Assembly: GCA_022264855.1 (NCBI GenBank) | Contig: JABYQU010000044.1 | Span: 248,001-312,000, forward strand | Direction of reading: 5' to 3' | DNA from: Lenzites betulinus | Taxonomy: Eukaryota; Basidiomycota; Agaricomycetes; Polyporales; Polyporaceae | Length of the DNA: 64,000 nucleotides | In this document: positions 11,224 through 22,652 of the stretch, piece after piece | How the letters are laid out: each line of letters starts with the position of its first letter | How positions within the stretch are numbered: the first letter of the stretch is position 1 | Position numbers and translations under genes: made by a program | Notes under the pieces: generated by a model | What the model saw: only the letters and a program-made list of their open reading frames with translations | Databases searched by the model: none | What the model was told of the DNA's origin: nothing

Positions 11224-12911
11224 ATGATTGGCGACTCGATACCCGAATACATCTTCATCCGCACCTGCATCTTCGCTCTGCGACTCGTTGCACCGCTCAG
11301 CATCTTCTATACCTGCGCCAATCTCTACTATGGCCAATTTATACTATCGAGGTGGCTAGGGCTATATGCGGGCGCAGAGGCTGCATTTTACCTCTTCGTA
11401 TACCTCCCGAGGTGCAAAGTCCTCCAGAAGGTGAGTGACCGTTCGGCACGCGTCGATGATTCATTCAGGACGTCTCTTCCGCTTTACCACCCCGAGCCAA
11501 CACACCTTCCACTGAGGTTTACTCGGACGTTCTCAACACCCCAAACTGACGTGCACATTTTTATTATTAGAGCGCAATACACCCACCACTAATACCCCGA
11601 GAGGAACGAGAGGCTTTATTCGCCAAATGCTTTGCTCGTGTTAGCCATAGCGAAATGGCGTCTGGCTGGTTCTTTTCCGCGCCCTCGGACGGTATTAAAC
11701 GCGAAAACGTCATAGAATGGCTTCTCTGGGCACTCTTCGGCTCCCACCGCGATGGTATTCAGGAAGAATGGGTTGAGGAGCTGCAAGGGTACGTGCGGAA
11801 GATGGAGGTCCTCCTCGGCCGCGAACTTGAACAGGGCTGGGACGAGACAGTCCGCTGCATGAGAGTATCCTTGGACCCCGTGGTCACCGTACACAGACCT
11901 CTCGTGTGGTATATCGTGAGCACCATGCTTTCCTACCTATATTGCAGTGGCTTAATGGCTTCCATAGATTGTCGGACTGGTGGACACTATCACAGCGATT
12001 ATAATGAAGCACCGCGGCTTCCAGCACTTTACATCAAAGCGCTACGCGACGTGCTTTCCCCCGCGAGTATTCACTGCGTTTTCCAGCAAGGCACCGCACC
12101 CAGACCTCGTTTACTGGCTGCGCCCGCACCGGTCCACGACCAAAGACCCAATCTTGTTCCTACATGGCATCGGGGTATGGTTTCTCGTGCTGCTCTTTCA
12201 CAATATGCGTAACTCAACGAATTACAGATAGGTCTTTGGCCATACACCCCATTCTTCGCAGACCTGATGGAAGCGGACCCCGACGTCGGGATCATAGCTG
12301 TCGAGAGCCTCTCCATCTGCATGCACATCTCCCCACCGCCTCTCTCGCGTCCCGAAATGCTTGAAGCGATCACCACACTGCTAGACACGCACGGTTTCAA
12401 GCGCGTCGTTGTCGTCGGCCACTCCTATGGGACCGTCGTCGCCGCGCACATGCTGCGTGAACCCGCGCTCTGCTCCCGCGTCTCAGCCTGGCTGCTTGTC
12501 GACCCCATCCCCTTCCTACTCCACCTGCCCCCGGTTGCGTACAACTTCGTGTATCGCCAGCCCCGCAAGGCCAACGAGTGGCAGCTGTGGTACTTCGCCA
12601 GTCGCGACCCCGATGTTGCACGGGCGCTCGCGCGGAACTTCTTCTGGGCGGAGAATGTGCTATGGAAGGAAGACCTGGAGGGAAAGAAGGTCGCGGTGGT
12701 GTTGTGCGGCAAGGACCAGATCGTAGATGCCAATGAGGTCAGACGATACCTCACGGGGGATGAAGGCGAGGTTGAATTTCTCTGGGAGGAAAACGGGCTG
12801 GAGGTCCTGTACTATCCGGACCTAGACCATGCGATGGTCTTCGATACCAAGGAGACTCGGCGCCCGCTGGTAGACGTGCTTCGACGTTTTGGAGCACTAC
12901 AGACGATGTGA
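11224..12911 (+). CDS. Membrane-anchored alpha/beta hydrolase
   Basis: Four exons: 11224-11430, 11571-11915, 11968-12174, 12228-12911, giving 480 aa with consistent phases. The N-terminus is hydrophobic (FIRTCIFALRLVAPLSIFY and GAEAAFYLFVYL), probably one or two membrane helices. The hydrolase fold follows: oxyanion strand DPILFLHGIG, nucleophile elbow VVVVGHSYG (Ser about 319), acid region VLCGKDQIVDA and catalytic His in LDHAMVFD near the end. The triad looks complete. This layout fits basidiomycete AB-hydrolase-1 proteins of unknown substrate, possibly lipid-directed and in an internal membrane. A helical region of about 110 residues between anchor and catalytic domain (SEMASGWFFSAPSDGIKREN) is not one I recognise. 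It converges on the oxidoreductase gene downstream. Confidence 0.82.
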
Positions 12912-13096
12912 GTAGGTGATTTGATATTCGCCTTCGGATATTGCTCTGCTATCTGCTATATCACTGGTAAATATTACGCTGCGGGCCGTAGAAATCATGG
13001 TTCCTATGCGGGTATATACATCATTATAAATTACTGTACCATTGGCCCGTAGAAGATATGTATGCACGTAGTAGAAGGTGCGCCGCAAGGTGCTGC

Positions 13097-14053
13097 TCAG
13101 TATACCACAACCGCGCCCTTCCCCTCCCACTTGCTCCAATTCTGAAGTGCCTCCTGAACGATGAAGTGTGCGATGTCGCGCCGCGAAATGGTGTAGCCTC
13201 CCTTGATCTCGCCCGCGACCGCCTTGTATGGCGGCTTGCCGTTGTTCGACTCGTCGCCCTTGCAAACGCCATCCGTGAGCAGTGCCGGGCGCATGACCAG
13301 GATCCGCTTGTACTCTCCCTCCGCAGGGAACCCCGGGAGCGTCTTCCAGCCACTCGGGAGGATCGCTTCCTTCGGCTCGACCTCCGTCCACCGCTCGCCG
13401 AGGCAGTGCGCAAGGACGCGCTCCGCGCCGTACTTGTCCTCGTGCGCGCTGGCGAGGGCGTAGGTATAGAACGCGCGGAGGGGCGCGGGGAGTGTCTTGT
13501 GCGCGGCGTGCGTAATCCCTCGGGAGGTGACGGCGATGATGCGTGGTTGCGCGGCCGGTGCGCGAAGGCTCGCGGGCAGGGTGCGGAAGAGGTTGAGGAG
13601 CGAGCGTGTGCAGAGGTCCGGGATCGGGAGCACAAGCCCTTTGGTGAAGGAGAAGTCCGGTATGCTGCCTGTAAATCGAAGTTGGTTAGTTTCCAGGAAG
13701 GGGTTCGGAAGTATGCGGTGCACACCTATGGAGGAGAGGACGACGTCGATAGAGCCGTTGCCGAGCCCGAGCGCGGCCTCCCAGCCTTTCTGGACATCTT
13801 CAATGTTGAGAGCGTCACCGCTCACAAGGCGAGCCTTGCCACTCGAGATATAGGATTGGATCTTCTCATCAGTGTCAAACACCGATGTTTTTCTGAGAAG
13901 GAAAGTGACGGAAGATCCCTGCTCTACAATCGCATGGATTCACACAAGTCAATTAATTGCAGCATTGATAAGGGTGTAATGGCACTCACCGAGGAGTCTA
14001 ACGGCGGCGTAGTAGCCGATGTTCTTTGACCCACCGAGGACGAAGACGTTCAT
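13097..14053 (-). CDS. NAD(P)-binding Rossmann-fold oxidoreductase (NmrA/SDR-like)
   Basis: Three exons: 14053-13990, 13923-13726, 13668-13097, 277 aa. The N-terminus is a Rossmann start, MNVFVLGGSKNIGYYAAVRL, with GGSKNIG in place of the usual GxxGxxG, then LLEQGSSVTFLLRK and a strand DVVLSSIG in the position where the nicotinamide-side Asn/Ser lie. ARLVSGDALN matches the second acidic strand region. No clear YxxxK pair is visible, so this is nearer to atypical NmrA-like or NAD-dependent epimerase/reductase proteins than to classical SDRs; substrate unknown. The second intron is 57 nt, has a perfect CTAAC branch site, and is a multiple of three with no stop. Its 3' end is 185 bp from the convergent hydrolase gene. 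Confidence 0.75.
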
Positions 14054-15154
14054 GCTGAGAAGTTGTGTATGTGAGGATGTGGAGAGTGAGGGGTGCAGCT
14101 GTGCGTTGGTGATGCCCTCGTCAAGCCCGACGAAGATGCTTTATAACGCACTTCCGCCACACAGGCAGCTATCTGCCGACGCACCCTCGGATGCGCACAA
14201 CATGCGCACTGGGCGCGCACAGTCGATCTGCCAGGGCGTATGACTCCCGATCGAGGAACGCGGTCTCTGTCTTCATCCGCGCAGCTCACTGGTCCGGCAG
14301 TTCAACTGCGGGAGCTGTGGTGGCTGAACAAACGCAAAATGCAAGCGTACGTATACCTTCGGCAACGCCATCCCGGCACGGTTGTGGACGGCCTCCGCAG
14401 ATACACTATTGCTGCGCCGTCAAATGGAGTTGCCATCATTGATATTGGAGGAATAGGCAAGTATGACTGCGTGTAGTATCCCGACGTTAGAGTGACCTAC
14501 TAAGTGTCGAAATGCTGAAGGAGAGAACGAAAGCTAACCATACATTTAACGCCACGGGTCAGCCGATCGTCCATGACTTGCTATGCCGTGTGATGCCCGA
14601 AGGCACGTCCTCAGGAGTCGGGAGTTAACTAGCACGCCGTGGATGCTGCCGCAGCTCTCACATGGTTGCTCGGAGGACGCACATGTTTCCGAAGAGACAG
14701 TCTAGCGAGGCAGCATGTCTCATCTGAAGCTTGCCCGCAGCAACCATGCAGGAATGCGAATGGACTGGCGCAAGTCGCGTACGGGAGGACCGACGTGGCC
14801 GCTGCGCGCCGCAGGTCCGCAGACAGTTGCTTGATAGAGTGAGCGGGTAAAGCGCTGCGTCAAAACACGCAGTTGCCGCACGAGACCATGAAACGTGTGT
14901 GCGTCCGCGGTCGGCACATCATCACCGAAGACGCAAAACGGGACCGTCGGGATGCACCAGAATCACCGGTCCCGATAGACCACGGAGCGTATTTTAATTT
15001 ATAGCCAGGTACCAACGTACTCACTCTTACCGGACAGCAACTTCGCAGCACATTTCTGGCTGGTTCTGGTGAGTGGTCTTTATGCCAGGTCGAGCGTGGT
15101 CACGGTCCAATGCGATAGTCTACTCCAAGCACCTGCAAGGATACAATATGTTTT
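14054..15154. other. Intergenic, no supported gene
   Basis: Between the oxidoreductase start and the ATP18 stop. Apart from the TATA-like element at 14139 I see no exon with matching splice sites. A plus-strand frame around 14240-14476 is open but resembles nothing I know. Confidence 0.4.
14139..14146 (-). promoter_or_regulatory. TATA-like element of the oxidoreductase gene
   Basis: Reads TTATAAAG on the minus strand, about 90 bp upstream of the ATG at 14053. Confidence 0.35.
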
Positions 15155-15466
15155 CTAGTGGTGAGACTCCTTGGCGATCTGAGCGGCGTAGGGGTTGCGC
15201 GGGTCGTTGCGGAAGCCCTCCGCTTTGAACGTGTCGTGTCAGGCATGTCTGTAGATCATAGCGGTGGTAGGCACTCACACTTGACACCCATGTCCTGCGC
15301 CTTTCCAACCAGGTAGAACGTCAACGCGCTAGCAGCAACGAAGGGCCACATAGGCTTGGCAACCTAAGGGAGCAAACGGGGAATGGTTAAGGCGTTGAAA
15401 CAGATGCATATGTGTTGGAAGGGCGCATACGGGCGTAGGCCACTTGCGGAGACCGAGGAAGCTCAT
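15155..15466 (-). CDS. ATP18: ATP synthase subunit j (F0 sector, Atp18-like)
   Basis: A 62-aa protein in three exons, 15466-15431, 15363-15279 and 15222-15155, each too short to appear as a normal ORF. The spliced protein starts MSFLGLRKWPTPVAKPMWPF, continues through a single membrane helix (FVAASALTFYLVG), and ends SEGFRNDPRNPYAAQIAKES. The order matches yeast Atp18/subunit j: a short N-terminal amphipathic part with PTP followed by a W-P-F entry to the helix, and a conserved NDPRNP motif near the C-terminus. Length also matches (yeast is about 59 aa). The subunit sits in the mitochondrial inner membrane at the peripheral-stalk/dimer region of the F1F0 ATP synthase. It is divergent from VPS11. 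The last acceptor (caaag) was chosen because any earlier one runs into an in-frame stop. Confidence 0.85.
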
Positions 15467-16062
15467 GAGGAATTATGCCTATGTATTGCTTTGAGCTAAT
15501 GCAGAGACCACAGTGAGAAAGGAGACGCGTACGGCGAGTGGATAGATGAGGTGGATGGGTGTTGGACGAAGAAAAGCGGCCGGGACCTTACGGGATGACG
15601 CTGCAATCTCCGCTTATTGACCGGGCTACAATATTCAATATTCAGTACTGACAAGTACTAGGGCATCTTGTTGCTACTGATGACTGGGTTTGAAAAGTTC
15701 AATATTCTGGCACCAGGACATACTAGCGCCTTAGATTGACGTACAGTACTACACCGTCCTCGTACTACTGTTAGTACCTGGAGTCTACCACCATCCGCAC
15801 GCCTGGCGACGAGTCTTCAGCTCGGACGTGTCACTCTGGGCGTTCTAAACGATAGTGGCCAATTACCGACGCACGTCGTGCGCGAAGTCTATCTGCTGGG
15901 CGTGCAATACGCGCACCGCGAACTTGTTAACTGCGCTGGCTTCCGCGCGTACTCTTGGCTCCTGAGACCTACTACCGGCCGGAGACCTGCGCGTTCAAGA
16001 TCCCTGCCTTCATAACCTCAGAGATCCTTGAAGAGAAACGTGTCTGCACCTCTACGCTCATC
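15467..16062. promoter_or_regulatory. Divergent promoter region ATP18 / VPS11
   Basis: About 600 bp between two outward-facing start codons. It is AT-richer than its surroundings, with a doubled AATATTC near 15634 and paired AGTACT palindromes near 15645-15660. No canonical TATA box is close to either start. No exon is seen. Confidence 0.4.
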
Positions 16063-19000
16063 ATGACACAACCAGCTGCCGCGCCGAACGCTGCCCCCGC
16101 AGTAAGTACCTACTTACTCAGACAATACCTTCGCTTATGCTTGCGGAATTCTGTCGTAGTGGAGGCAGTTTCCATTCTTCGACGTAGTCCCTGTGAAGGA
16201 TATCCATGATTTGGGTAGTGCACCTGAGGTATTCCATGTACGGTCACCCAGCCACTCCCATACTCGCGCAGCCTTGACCAATGCATGCAGAAAACCCCAG
16301 AAATATCCACCATCACGCCCTCCTCCATAGGTCTCATCGTCGCCGACATTCATGGCAGTGTATATCTCGTCAGCCGTGATTTCGAGATCGCGAAGAGTTG
16401 GATTGCACACACGGGCGGGCGGGTCACACATATGGCTGAGCGTAAAGGGATCCTCATTACTCTCGGCGTACGTGCATTCCCCCTCGTTCATATCCGTCAC
16501 TCATGCTGTGTATCTCAGGAGGAGGACACAATGCGACATCCTTTTCTCAAGATTTGGGACTTGCAGAACTTTGACAAGAAGACGGGTGCCCCACTGCTAC
16601 TTCGCGCGGCGAAAGTTCAAAGTGGTAACCGGCCTCATCCCGTAAGCTCCGGAGCGCATATTCATGGAAAACGCAAGTGACATGACGTCTACAGGTCTCT
16701 GCTATCGCTCTGTCGGCATCACTGTCCTACCTAGCGATTGGCCTGGGAGACGGAACAGTGATCCTGTACCGTCACCTCGACCAGTCAATATACTCTGCTT
16801 CTGGTTCACTAAGCACCCTCCCCAAGGCACGGGTCATCCATGAATCGCCGACAGAGCCGATCACAGGTCTGGGATTCCGCGAACCAACAGAGGAGTCCCC
16901 GAACGTGTATCTCTTCATTGTCACCACGAACCGGGTGCTGTGCTACCAGGCCTCTGGGAAGGGCAGTGGGGGCACACCAACTGTGGTGGATGAGATCGGT
17001 GCAGGGCTGGGATGTGCAACTATGGACTGGAGGGCACATGAAGTGGTCGTTGCCCGAGACGAGGCAATATACCTATGCGGGACAGAGAGTCGCGGCCCCT
17101 GCTATGCGTACGAAGGTATGGTTTCTCCTGTTTGAGCTACCCTATGCAATCCTGATTCGTTCTCCTCAGGTCCCAAATCAAGCATATATACCCACAGAAA
17201 CTACATCGTCATTGTGTCTCCTCCATTCGCCCCATCAGCCTCGGCGGCTTCCGCTACAGTTCGCAACTTTGTCGCGAAGAGCAACGCACCGTCTAGCGGT
17301 GATATCACTAAGCTCACGGTGTTTGATCCCGAGAACCAATACGTTGCGCACTCGGGGACTTTTACTGAGGGTGTCCGGGAAGTATTTTCGACATGGGGAA
17401 AGCTCTACGTCCTATCGAATGATGGGAAGGTATGTCGGCGGATTTCTTTCTTGAGGTGCTTCGACTGATCGTCTGCAGCTACTGTGCTTAGAAGAGAAAC
17501 CGACTTCTACGAAACTCGACATGCTTTATCGGAAAGGGCTATACACCCTCGCGTTGAATATTGCGGAGACCCAGAAACTAGACGACGCCCACATCGCTGA
17601 CATTCACAAGCAATATGGGGACCATCTGTACACGAAGGGCGACTACGACAATGCGATGCAACAGTACATACAGACAATCCGCTATGTACAACCGAGTTAT
17701 GTCATCCGCAAGGTGAGCGATTCTGTCTCATGTGTCGAGGCATACCATCTGACGTTGCACCAGTTCCTAGATGCACAGCGAATACACAACCTCGTTACGT
17801 ATTTGCAGGAACTCCATTCCCTAGGCCTTGCTAATTCGGATCACACTACCCTTCTTCTCAACACCTACACCAAGTTGAAGGACGTCACTCGCCTTGACAG
17901 TTTCATCAAGCGCGAGTCGCTCCGCGCATCAGCAGACGGTGCAAAGGACGAGCTGCCATTCGACCTCGATACCGCGATTCGTGTATGTCGCCAAGCCGGA
18001 TATTTCGAGCACGCGTCGTACTTGGCGAAGAAGTATGAGCGCCACGAAGACTACCTCCGAATACAGATCGAGGATGCGGGTAACTACAAAGACGCATTGA
18101 AGTATCTCCGCCGGTTAGGCGCTGAAGCTGTGAGCACAATTTTATTCTACACCTTCTCCAGCTACTAAACAGTATATATGACGCCTATAGGCCGAGAGCA
18201 ATCTTGCGCGATATGGACGAGCGATGCTGGACAATCTTCCCGAAGAGACCACGGACCTCCTGATCGATATCTGCACAAGTCTAGCCCCTCTTTCTGTGGA
18301 AGCTGACGAAGAGGAGGCTGCGCCCGCCAAGCAGTCGGGTGGAGGGCCGTCCTATCTCTCCTACCTTGCACTGAACAGAGCTCCTGCCGCCGTTGCCCCA
18401 CCAGAGGGCGCGCCTGCAGCAGGTGCGCAGACAAACGGGGCCAAGGCGCCCGAGCCAATATCCCGCCAGGAATCTGTGCAGGAAACTTCGGGAACTTCAA
18501 GTCCTCCACCTGCCACCCCCACCACGTCAACCGCAACGAAGACTCGTACAAGCAGCGTGAAACGACCCTCACCTCGGCTCTACTTTGCCCACTTCGTTGA
18601 CCACCCTCAACATTTCGTGCGCTTCTTGGAGACGGTGTCACGCAAGCGATGGGGCCAGGCCGTCGAGAACACGTCCGACCCTCTCCCTGTCGAGGCAGAT
18701 CCCAACACGGATGAGCAAGCCGAGGAACGTGATCAAGCTGCCGTATGGAACACCCTTTTCGAGTTGTACCTCTCCCAACCTGAAGGCAGCTCCAGCACCA
18801 ACGTGAAAGCCCTCGCTGTGTTGCGGAACACGCGCCTCCCATACGACCCGACGCACGCACTCATTCTCTGTTCGACACGCGGTTTCACGCCTGGGCTTGT
18901 CATTCTATGGGAACGGATGGGTATGCAGGAGGACGTTATCCGGTTCTTCATGGACGGACACGAGGACGGTGACCCTGACGCTAGCGCAGAGGTCGTGCGG

Positions 19001-19748
19001 CGGCTGGACCAGTATGGCCCAGGGCGACCGCAGCTGTACCCCCTCGTATTGCGATTCCTGACGAGCACCCCTGCGCTTCTGACCAAGCACAGAGAGGACG
19101 TCGTGCGGGTGTTGAAGGTGATCGATGAGGAGAAGCTCATGCCCCCGGTCAGTGTTGTCCAAGTGCTGAGCCGGAACAGTGTGGCGAGCGTGGGACTGGT
19201 CAAGGAGTGGCTGATGGCGCGAATCAAGAGTGCGCGGGAAGAGGTTGACACGGTATGTTATATATTCTGCTTCAGGACCGCAGGGGCTGTATCTGACCGC
19301 GCTTCAGGACCAGCAGTTGATCACATCGTATCGCACCGAGACGGAGGCAAAGATGCGACAGGTCGAGGAGTTGTCGGATCCCGACCACCCGCGCGTCTTC
19401 CACGTCACGCAGTGTTCTGCGTGTCAAGGCGGGCTCGACCTCCCTGCGGTGCACTTCATGTGCAACCACAGCTATCACCAGCGGTATGTCCATTGGCAGC
19501 GTGCCGTAGATATCACGCACTGACATCGGCTCAACTCCCGCAGGTGTCTGCCGCAGAACGAGACGGAGTGCCCGAACTGTGCGCGCGAGCACGGGATCAT
19601 TCGCGAGATCCGGCGCAACAACGAACGGCTCGCCGACCAGCACGAGTTGTTCATCGCCGAGGTGCGCGAGGGCGGTTTCGACGCGCTCTCGACGGGCTTC
19701 AGTCGCGGAATCCTAAACTTGTCGCGAGCGGAGGATGTCGGCGCGTGA
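16063..19748 (+). CDS. VPS11: Vacuolar sorting protein Vps11 (HOPS/CORVET core, RING)
   Basis: Eleven exons: 16063-16101, 16160-16228, 16291-16467, 16519-16641, 16695-17115, 17170-17429, 17479-17712, 17764-18129, 18191-19252, 19308-19483, 19544-19748. All phases agree; 1043 aa, close to yeast Pep5/Vps11. The N-terminal WRQFPFFDVVPV is the classic Vps11 opening of the beta-propeller, with LSYLAIGLGDGTVILYRH as a later blade. The alpha-solenoid (clathrin-repeat type) contains KQYGDHLYTKGDYDNAMQQY and AGNYKDALKYLRRL. The C-terminus is a RING: CSACQGGLDLPAVHFMCNHS, YHQRCLP and CPNC. Vps11 links the other class C subunits in the tethers that act on endosomes and vacuoles. A Pro/Ala/Thr-rich insert at about 18330-18560 is a likely flexible loop. 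Confidence 0.95.
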
Positions 19749-20159
19749 GTGCGCAATACGATCCACCTTTCATGTGTTTTTTCCTTCGTCTTCGGAATCA
19801 TACGATGTTGCCTCGAGCGACTGTTCCGCCTGTTATAGTTTTTCCGCGGCACCGCCGTGCATGCGCATTGTTTCAAGCAGCGAATTTGTCGGGTTCCTGA
19901 CAACGGTGAGAGGGACCAAACTTTTGCAATCCGACAACGGTAAGAGGCTGCCGCTCAGCGGGGCAATCAAGATGATAACAAGTATAATAGGGCTACAGCG
20001 ATACAACAGTGCTTAAAGTAGTATGACGCACCAGCAAGAATTTTAATAAATGACTTGACCAAAAATCGCAGGTGGACAACGGGCATCTCGACTAATTCGA
20101 TGATCACATTTGCGCATTTCGACATCTCGCCGTCAAATCCCCCTTCACTCAACAGTCAA
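19749..20159. other. Intergenic, convergent 3' ends
   Basis: Space between the 3' ends of VPS11 and the F-box-like gene. AT-rich in the 19960-20060 part, consistent with 3' UTRs. No exon seen. Confidence 0.4.
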
Positions 20160-21320
20160 TCACGCACCCGGAAAAGAAAGCCGGAGGCCATTCACACCCT
20201 CCTGCCAGCACCCGTCGCCGTCGCCCTCGACACGATCCAACCACTCCGTCTTCACGCGCATGATGCACTTCTGCTGCGGGTCCGCGCCCGGCACTGGTTT
20301 CGGCATCTCGAGCGGCGGCAGCACACGCACCGGCACACGCGCGCGCTCGGCGACCCGCTGGAGGTGCACCAGATAGTCGCGGAATGCAATGTGTGACGGT
20401 CCCATGCGCAGGGCGGGCGGGGGCGCGGGGCACGGCTGGATCACGACGCTCTGCAGGCGTGGGAAGCAGTCTGGCTCGTTCTCGCCTAAGAGGTCGGTAG
20501 AGAAGCAGATGTTAAGGTGTGTAGGGAAAGACGCGAAAGAGGACGCACCAATGGCCTGGTCAAGGGTATCCACCGTAATCCGTGGGTGGTAGTCTAACCG
20601 CGACACCCGTAGATGGGTGACGTTCGGGGCGTGGGTGGCCCATTTTATGAAGTCGACCTCTTTACCGACCCATGCAAGAATATGGTGGAGGCGCTTGAGT
20701 GCGGGGTACACCGGTTGGTTGTCCGACACGAAGGCGAAGGGAAGGAAGCTCGGGTCGCCGCCAACAAGGGTGAGCTCCCGGAGACGGGGGAATGTACACC
20801 GTACGACGCTCGTGCTCCGCCACTGGGCTTGGAGGAACGCGAGGGTGTGCACGTCCGGAGCGATAGTGCGGATGAGCGTCGGAATGACACGCCCGTACTG
20901 CTCGTCGAGGTTATCCTGCGCGGAACGCCACTGGCGTGTGCGGCGGTTAAGAGATGCCAGGAATTCAGCGCGTGATGTTGGTGCAGCAGCGGGTGGAGAA
21001 GCAGTGGCGGTGAAAGACGTGGAGGGGCCAGCCTGAATGCTCGAGCCTGAGGTATTCAGGCCTTGGCCGAAGAGCGAGAGGCATAGATGGCGAACGCGTG
21101 GCATCATTTCACGAGAACGAGCGCGTTCGGTTTGAAGGCAGTCCAGGAAGTGTTGAATTTGTGTCGGGGATGTCATAAGAGAGACGGAATAGAATCGAGC
21201 GGGGCGGGAGGCATCGCGGATGCGCCGTGAGACCAGCGAGAGCGAACATCCAGTTTGGCCGCCGTCCGTGCATGCATAGAAGAATATGAGGGTCAACAGC
21301 TCAACTGCTAGCTTCTCCAT
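20160..21320 (-). CDS. F-box-like protein
   Basis: A single uninterrupted exon of 386 aa. The first 50 residues look like a shortened F-box: EKLAVELLTLIFFYAC, then SLVSRRIRDASRPARFYSVS, where the second helix carries the usual V-C/S-R-R-W-like start. The rest is a leucine-rich C-terminal part with LRELTLVGG and VTHLRVSRLDYH spaced like irregular LRR strands, plus a Ser/Ala-rich insert near residues 110-125. The best guess is an SCF substrate adaptor of the expanded basidiomycete F-box family. It is not close to the F-box gene at the start of the window. The start is the first ATG of the frame and immediately begins the F-box. Confidence 0.7.
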   Translation of the reverse strand: MEKLAVELLTLIFFYACTDGGQTGCSLSLVSRRIRDASRPARFYSVSLMTSPTQIQHFLDCLQTERARSREMMPRVRHLCLSLFGQGLNTSGSSIQAGPSTSFTATASPPAAAPTSRAEFLASLNRRTRQWRSAQDNLDEQYGRVIPTLIRTIAPDVHTLAFLQAQWRSTSVVRCTFPRLRELTLVGGDPSFLPFAFVSDNQPVYPALKRLHHILAWVGKEVDFIKWATHAPNVTHLRVSRLDYHPRITVDTLDQAIGASSFASFPTHLNICFSTDLLGENEPDCFPRLQSVVIQPCPAPPPALRMGPSHIAFRDYLVHLQRVAERARVPVRVLPPLEMPKPVPGADPQQKCIMRVKTEWLDRVEGDGDGCWQEGVNGLRLSFPGA

Positions 21321-22652
21321 AGTGGACGTTGAGGAGATAGACGAGAATGGATAGCAGTCGATGCTGTAGAGTCTTTATGGGCATTCAATTACTGCTGTTT
21401 CGAGAGGCGAACGGATGCAATGTAGATTCATCAAGACGTTGCCCCAGCCATCGGGATAGAACTGACTGCTAGGGAGTTCTGAGAGCGACCAAGCACCGCT
21501 GAGCGTTGATCTACGTGGGCGTGACGGACCGCAGTCCGTATGGATTGTCCTGTCGAGATGCTGTGTGTGAGCGATGACATTCCTGCGATGAAATTTACAT
21601 GAAGCATGGGAAAGATGATGGGAACTTACCTGGATCACCATCATGAGGAGCGCATCGTTTCAATATGACAGTTCTCCATTGGTGGAGGGGGCTGCACCTG
21701 GATATTGTAAGCAAGGTCAAGTCAACGGGCCGGGCGGGCGGAGAACGCTCACTCCTACAAGTATTGTAAGCAAGGTCAAGTCAAGGTTAACTACTGATAG
21801 GCTCCTCCGTCTTCAAGCTGTCCTTTTTGATTGAAGACTTAATACAGCATGTTAAAGTCTCTCAGACAGACAGGAGATTCTTGTATACGATCAGCATGAA
21901 AGCGTGTCAGTGCGAAGATATTACGCTCAAGCCGGCTCCAGGCATGACGTTACGCTTACGACGTTATAGATAGGTTGAACTTAGCTGGCGTAGGTGGGAC
22001 AACCCCATAGTCACGGATGCATGCATTCGATCAGTCTTCCTCCAGAGGCTAGTGGATGGCTCTCAGGATGGCGTCCAACGTGATGATGGAAGGACACGCA
22101 GGGACATCCCGTATCAATCAGACGGCCCGCAGCATCATGAATAGGTAGTACGCACCAAATGGAAATGCCATGGCAGCATGCAGCTTCGCGATGATGAAAA
22201 TAAGCGTACGAAGACAAGTACATCGACGGGAAGTACTTACGTGCTATCCTGCTGTCAAAAGGCTTCTGGAGGGCATCTACTAGTATTGACACACTCAGTA
22301 CCATGAGATCTTGGTTGCATGGATGGCAGCGTAGGTGGAGTATAGTACCTAGACGATGTCGAGCGAGTGATGTGAGCTTAACTCTCTTTCGTAAATAATG
22401 GATATGACATATACTTACTAGACTTGACGGAGTTGCTGCGAATAGTCAGCGTAGTAGGGAATGGTGTGAGCGATCTAATGTGGTCAGTAATGTATGCATG
22501 GATGATATAATGATCGCGCAAGGGGATGGGGTGGCCCCCGTGCATGTTGGGGATTAACGCTTAGTGCTCAGCGTCAGTCAAGGTAGCTTCGCATTTCAGG
22601 TTGTACCTTCGGAGTGGTCGTCTGAATATTGAACTTCGAGATCGAGTGTAGT
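21321..22652. other. Intergenic with a 23-bp direct repeat, no supported gene
   Basis: Between the F-box-like gene and the 3' end of the NmrA-like gene. The direct repeat is listed separately. A possible minus-strand exon starts at 22304 (about 21 codons followed by a gtaagt donor), but no continuation makes a recognisable protein, so it is not called. Confidence 0.4.
21703..21784. repeat. 23-bp direct repeat, two copies
   Basis: An identical 23-bp unit beginning TATTGTAAGCAAGGTCAA occurs at 21703-21725 and 21762-21784, offset by 59 bp. There are no terminal inverted repeats between them that would identify an element. Confidence 0.8.

Noticed and set aside
22184..22304. Possible small gene on the minus strand starting at 22304
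   Set aside because: One 21-codon exon with a gtaagt donor, but no downstream exon gave a recognisable protein or stable phase.
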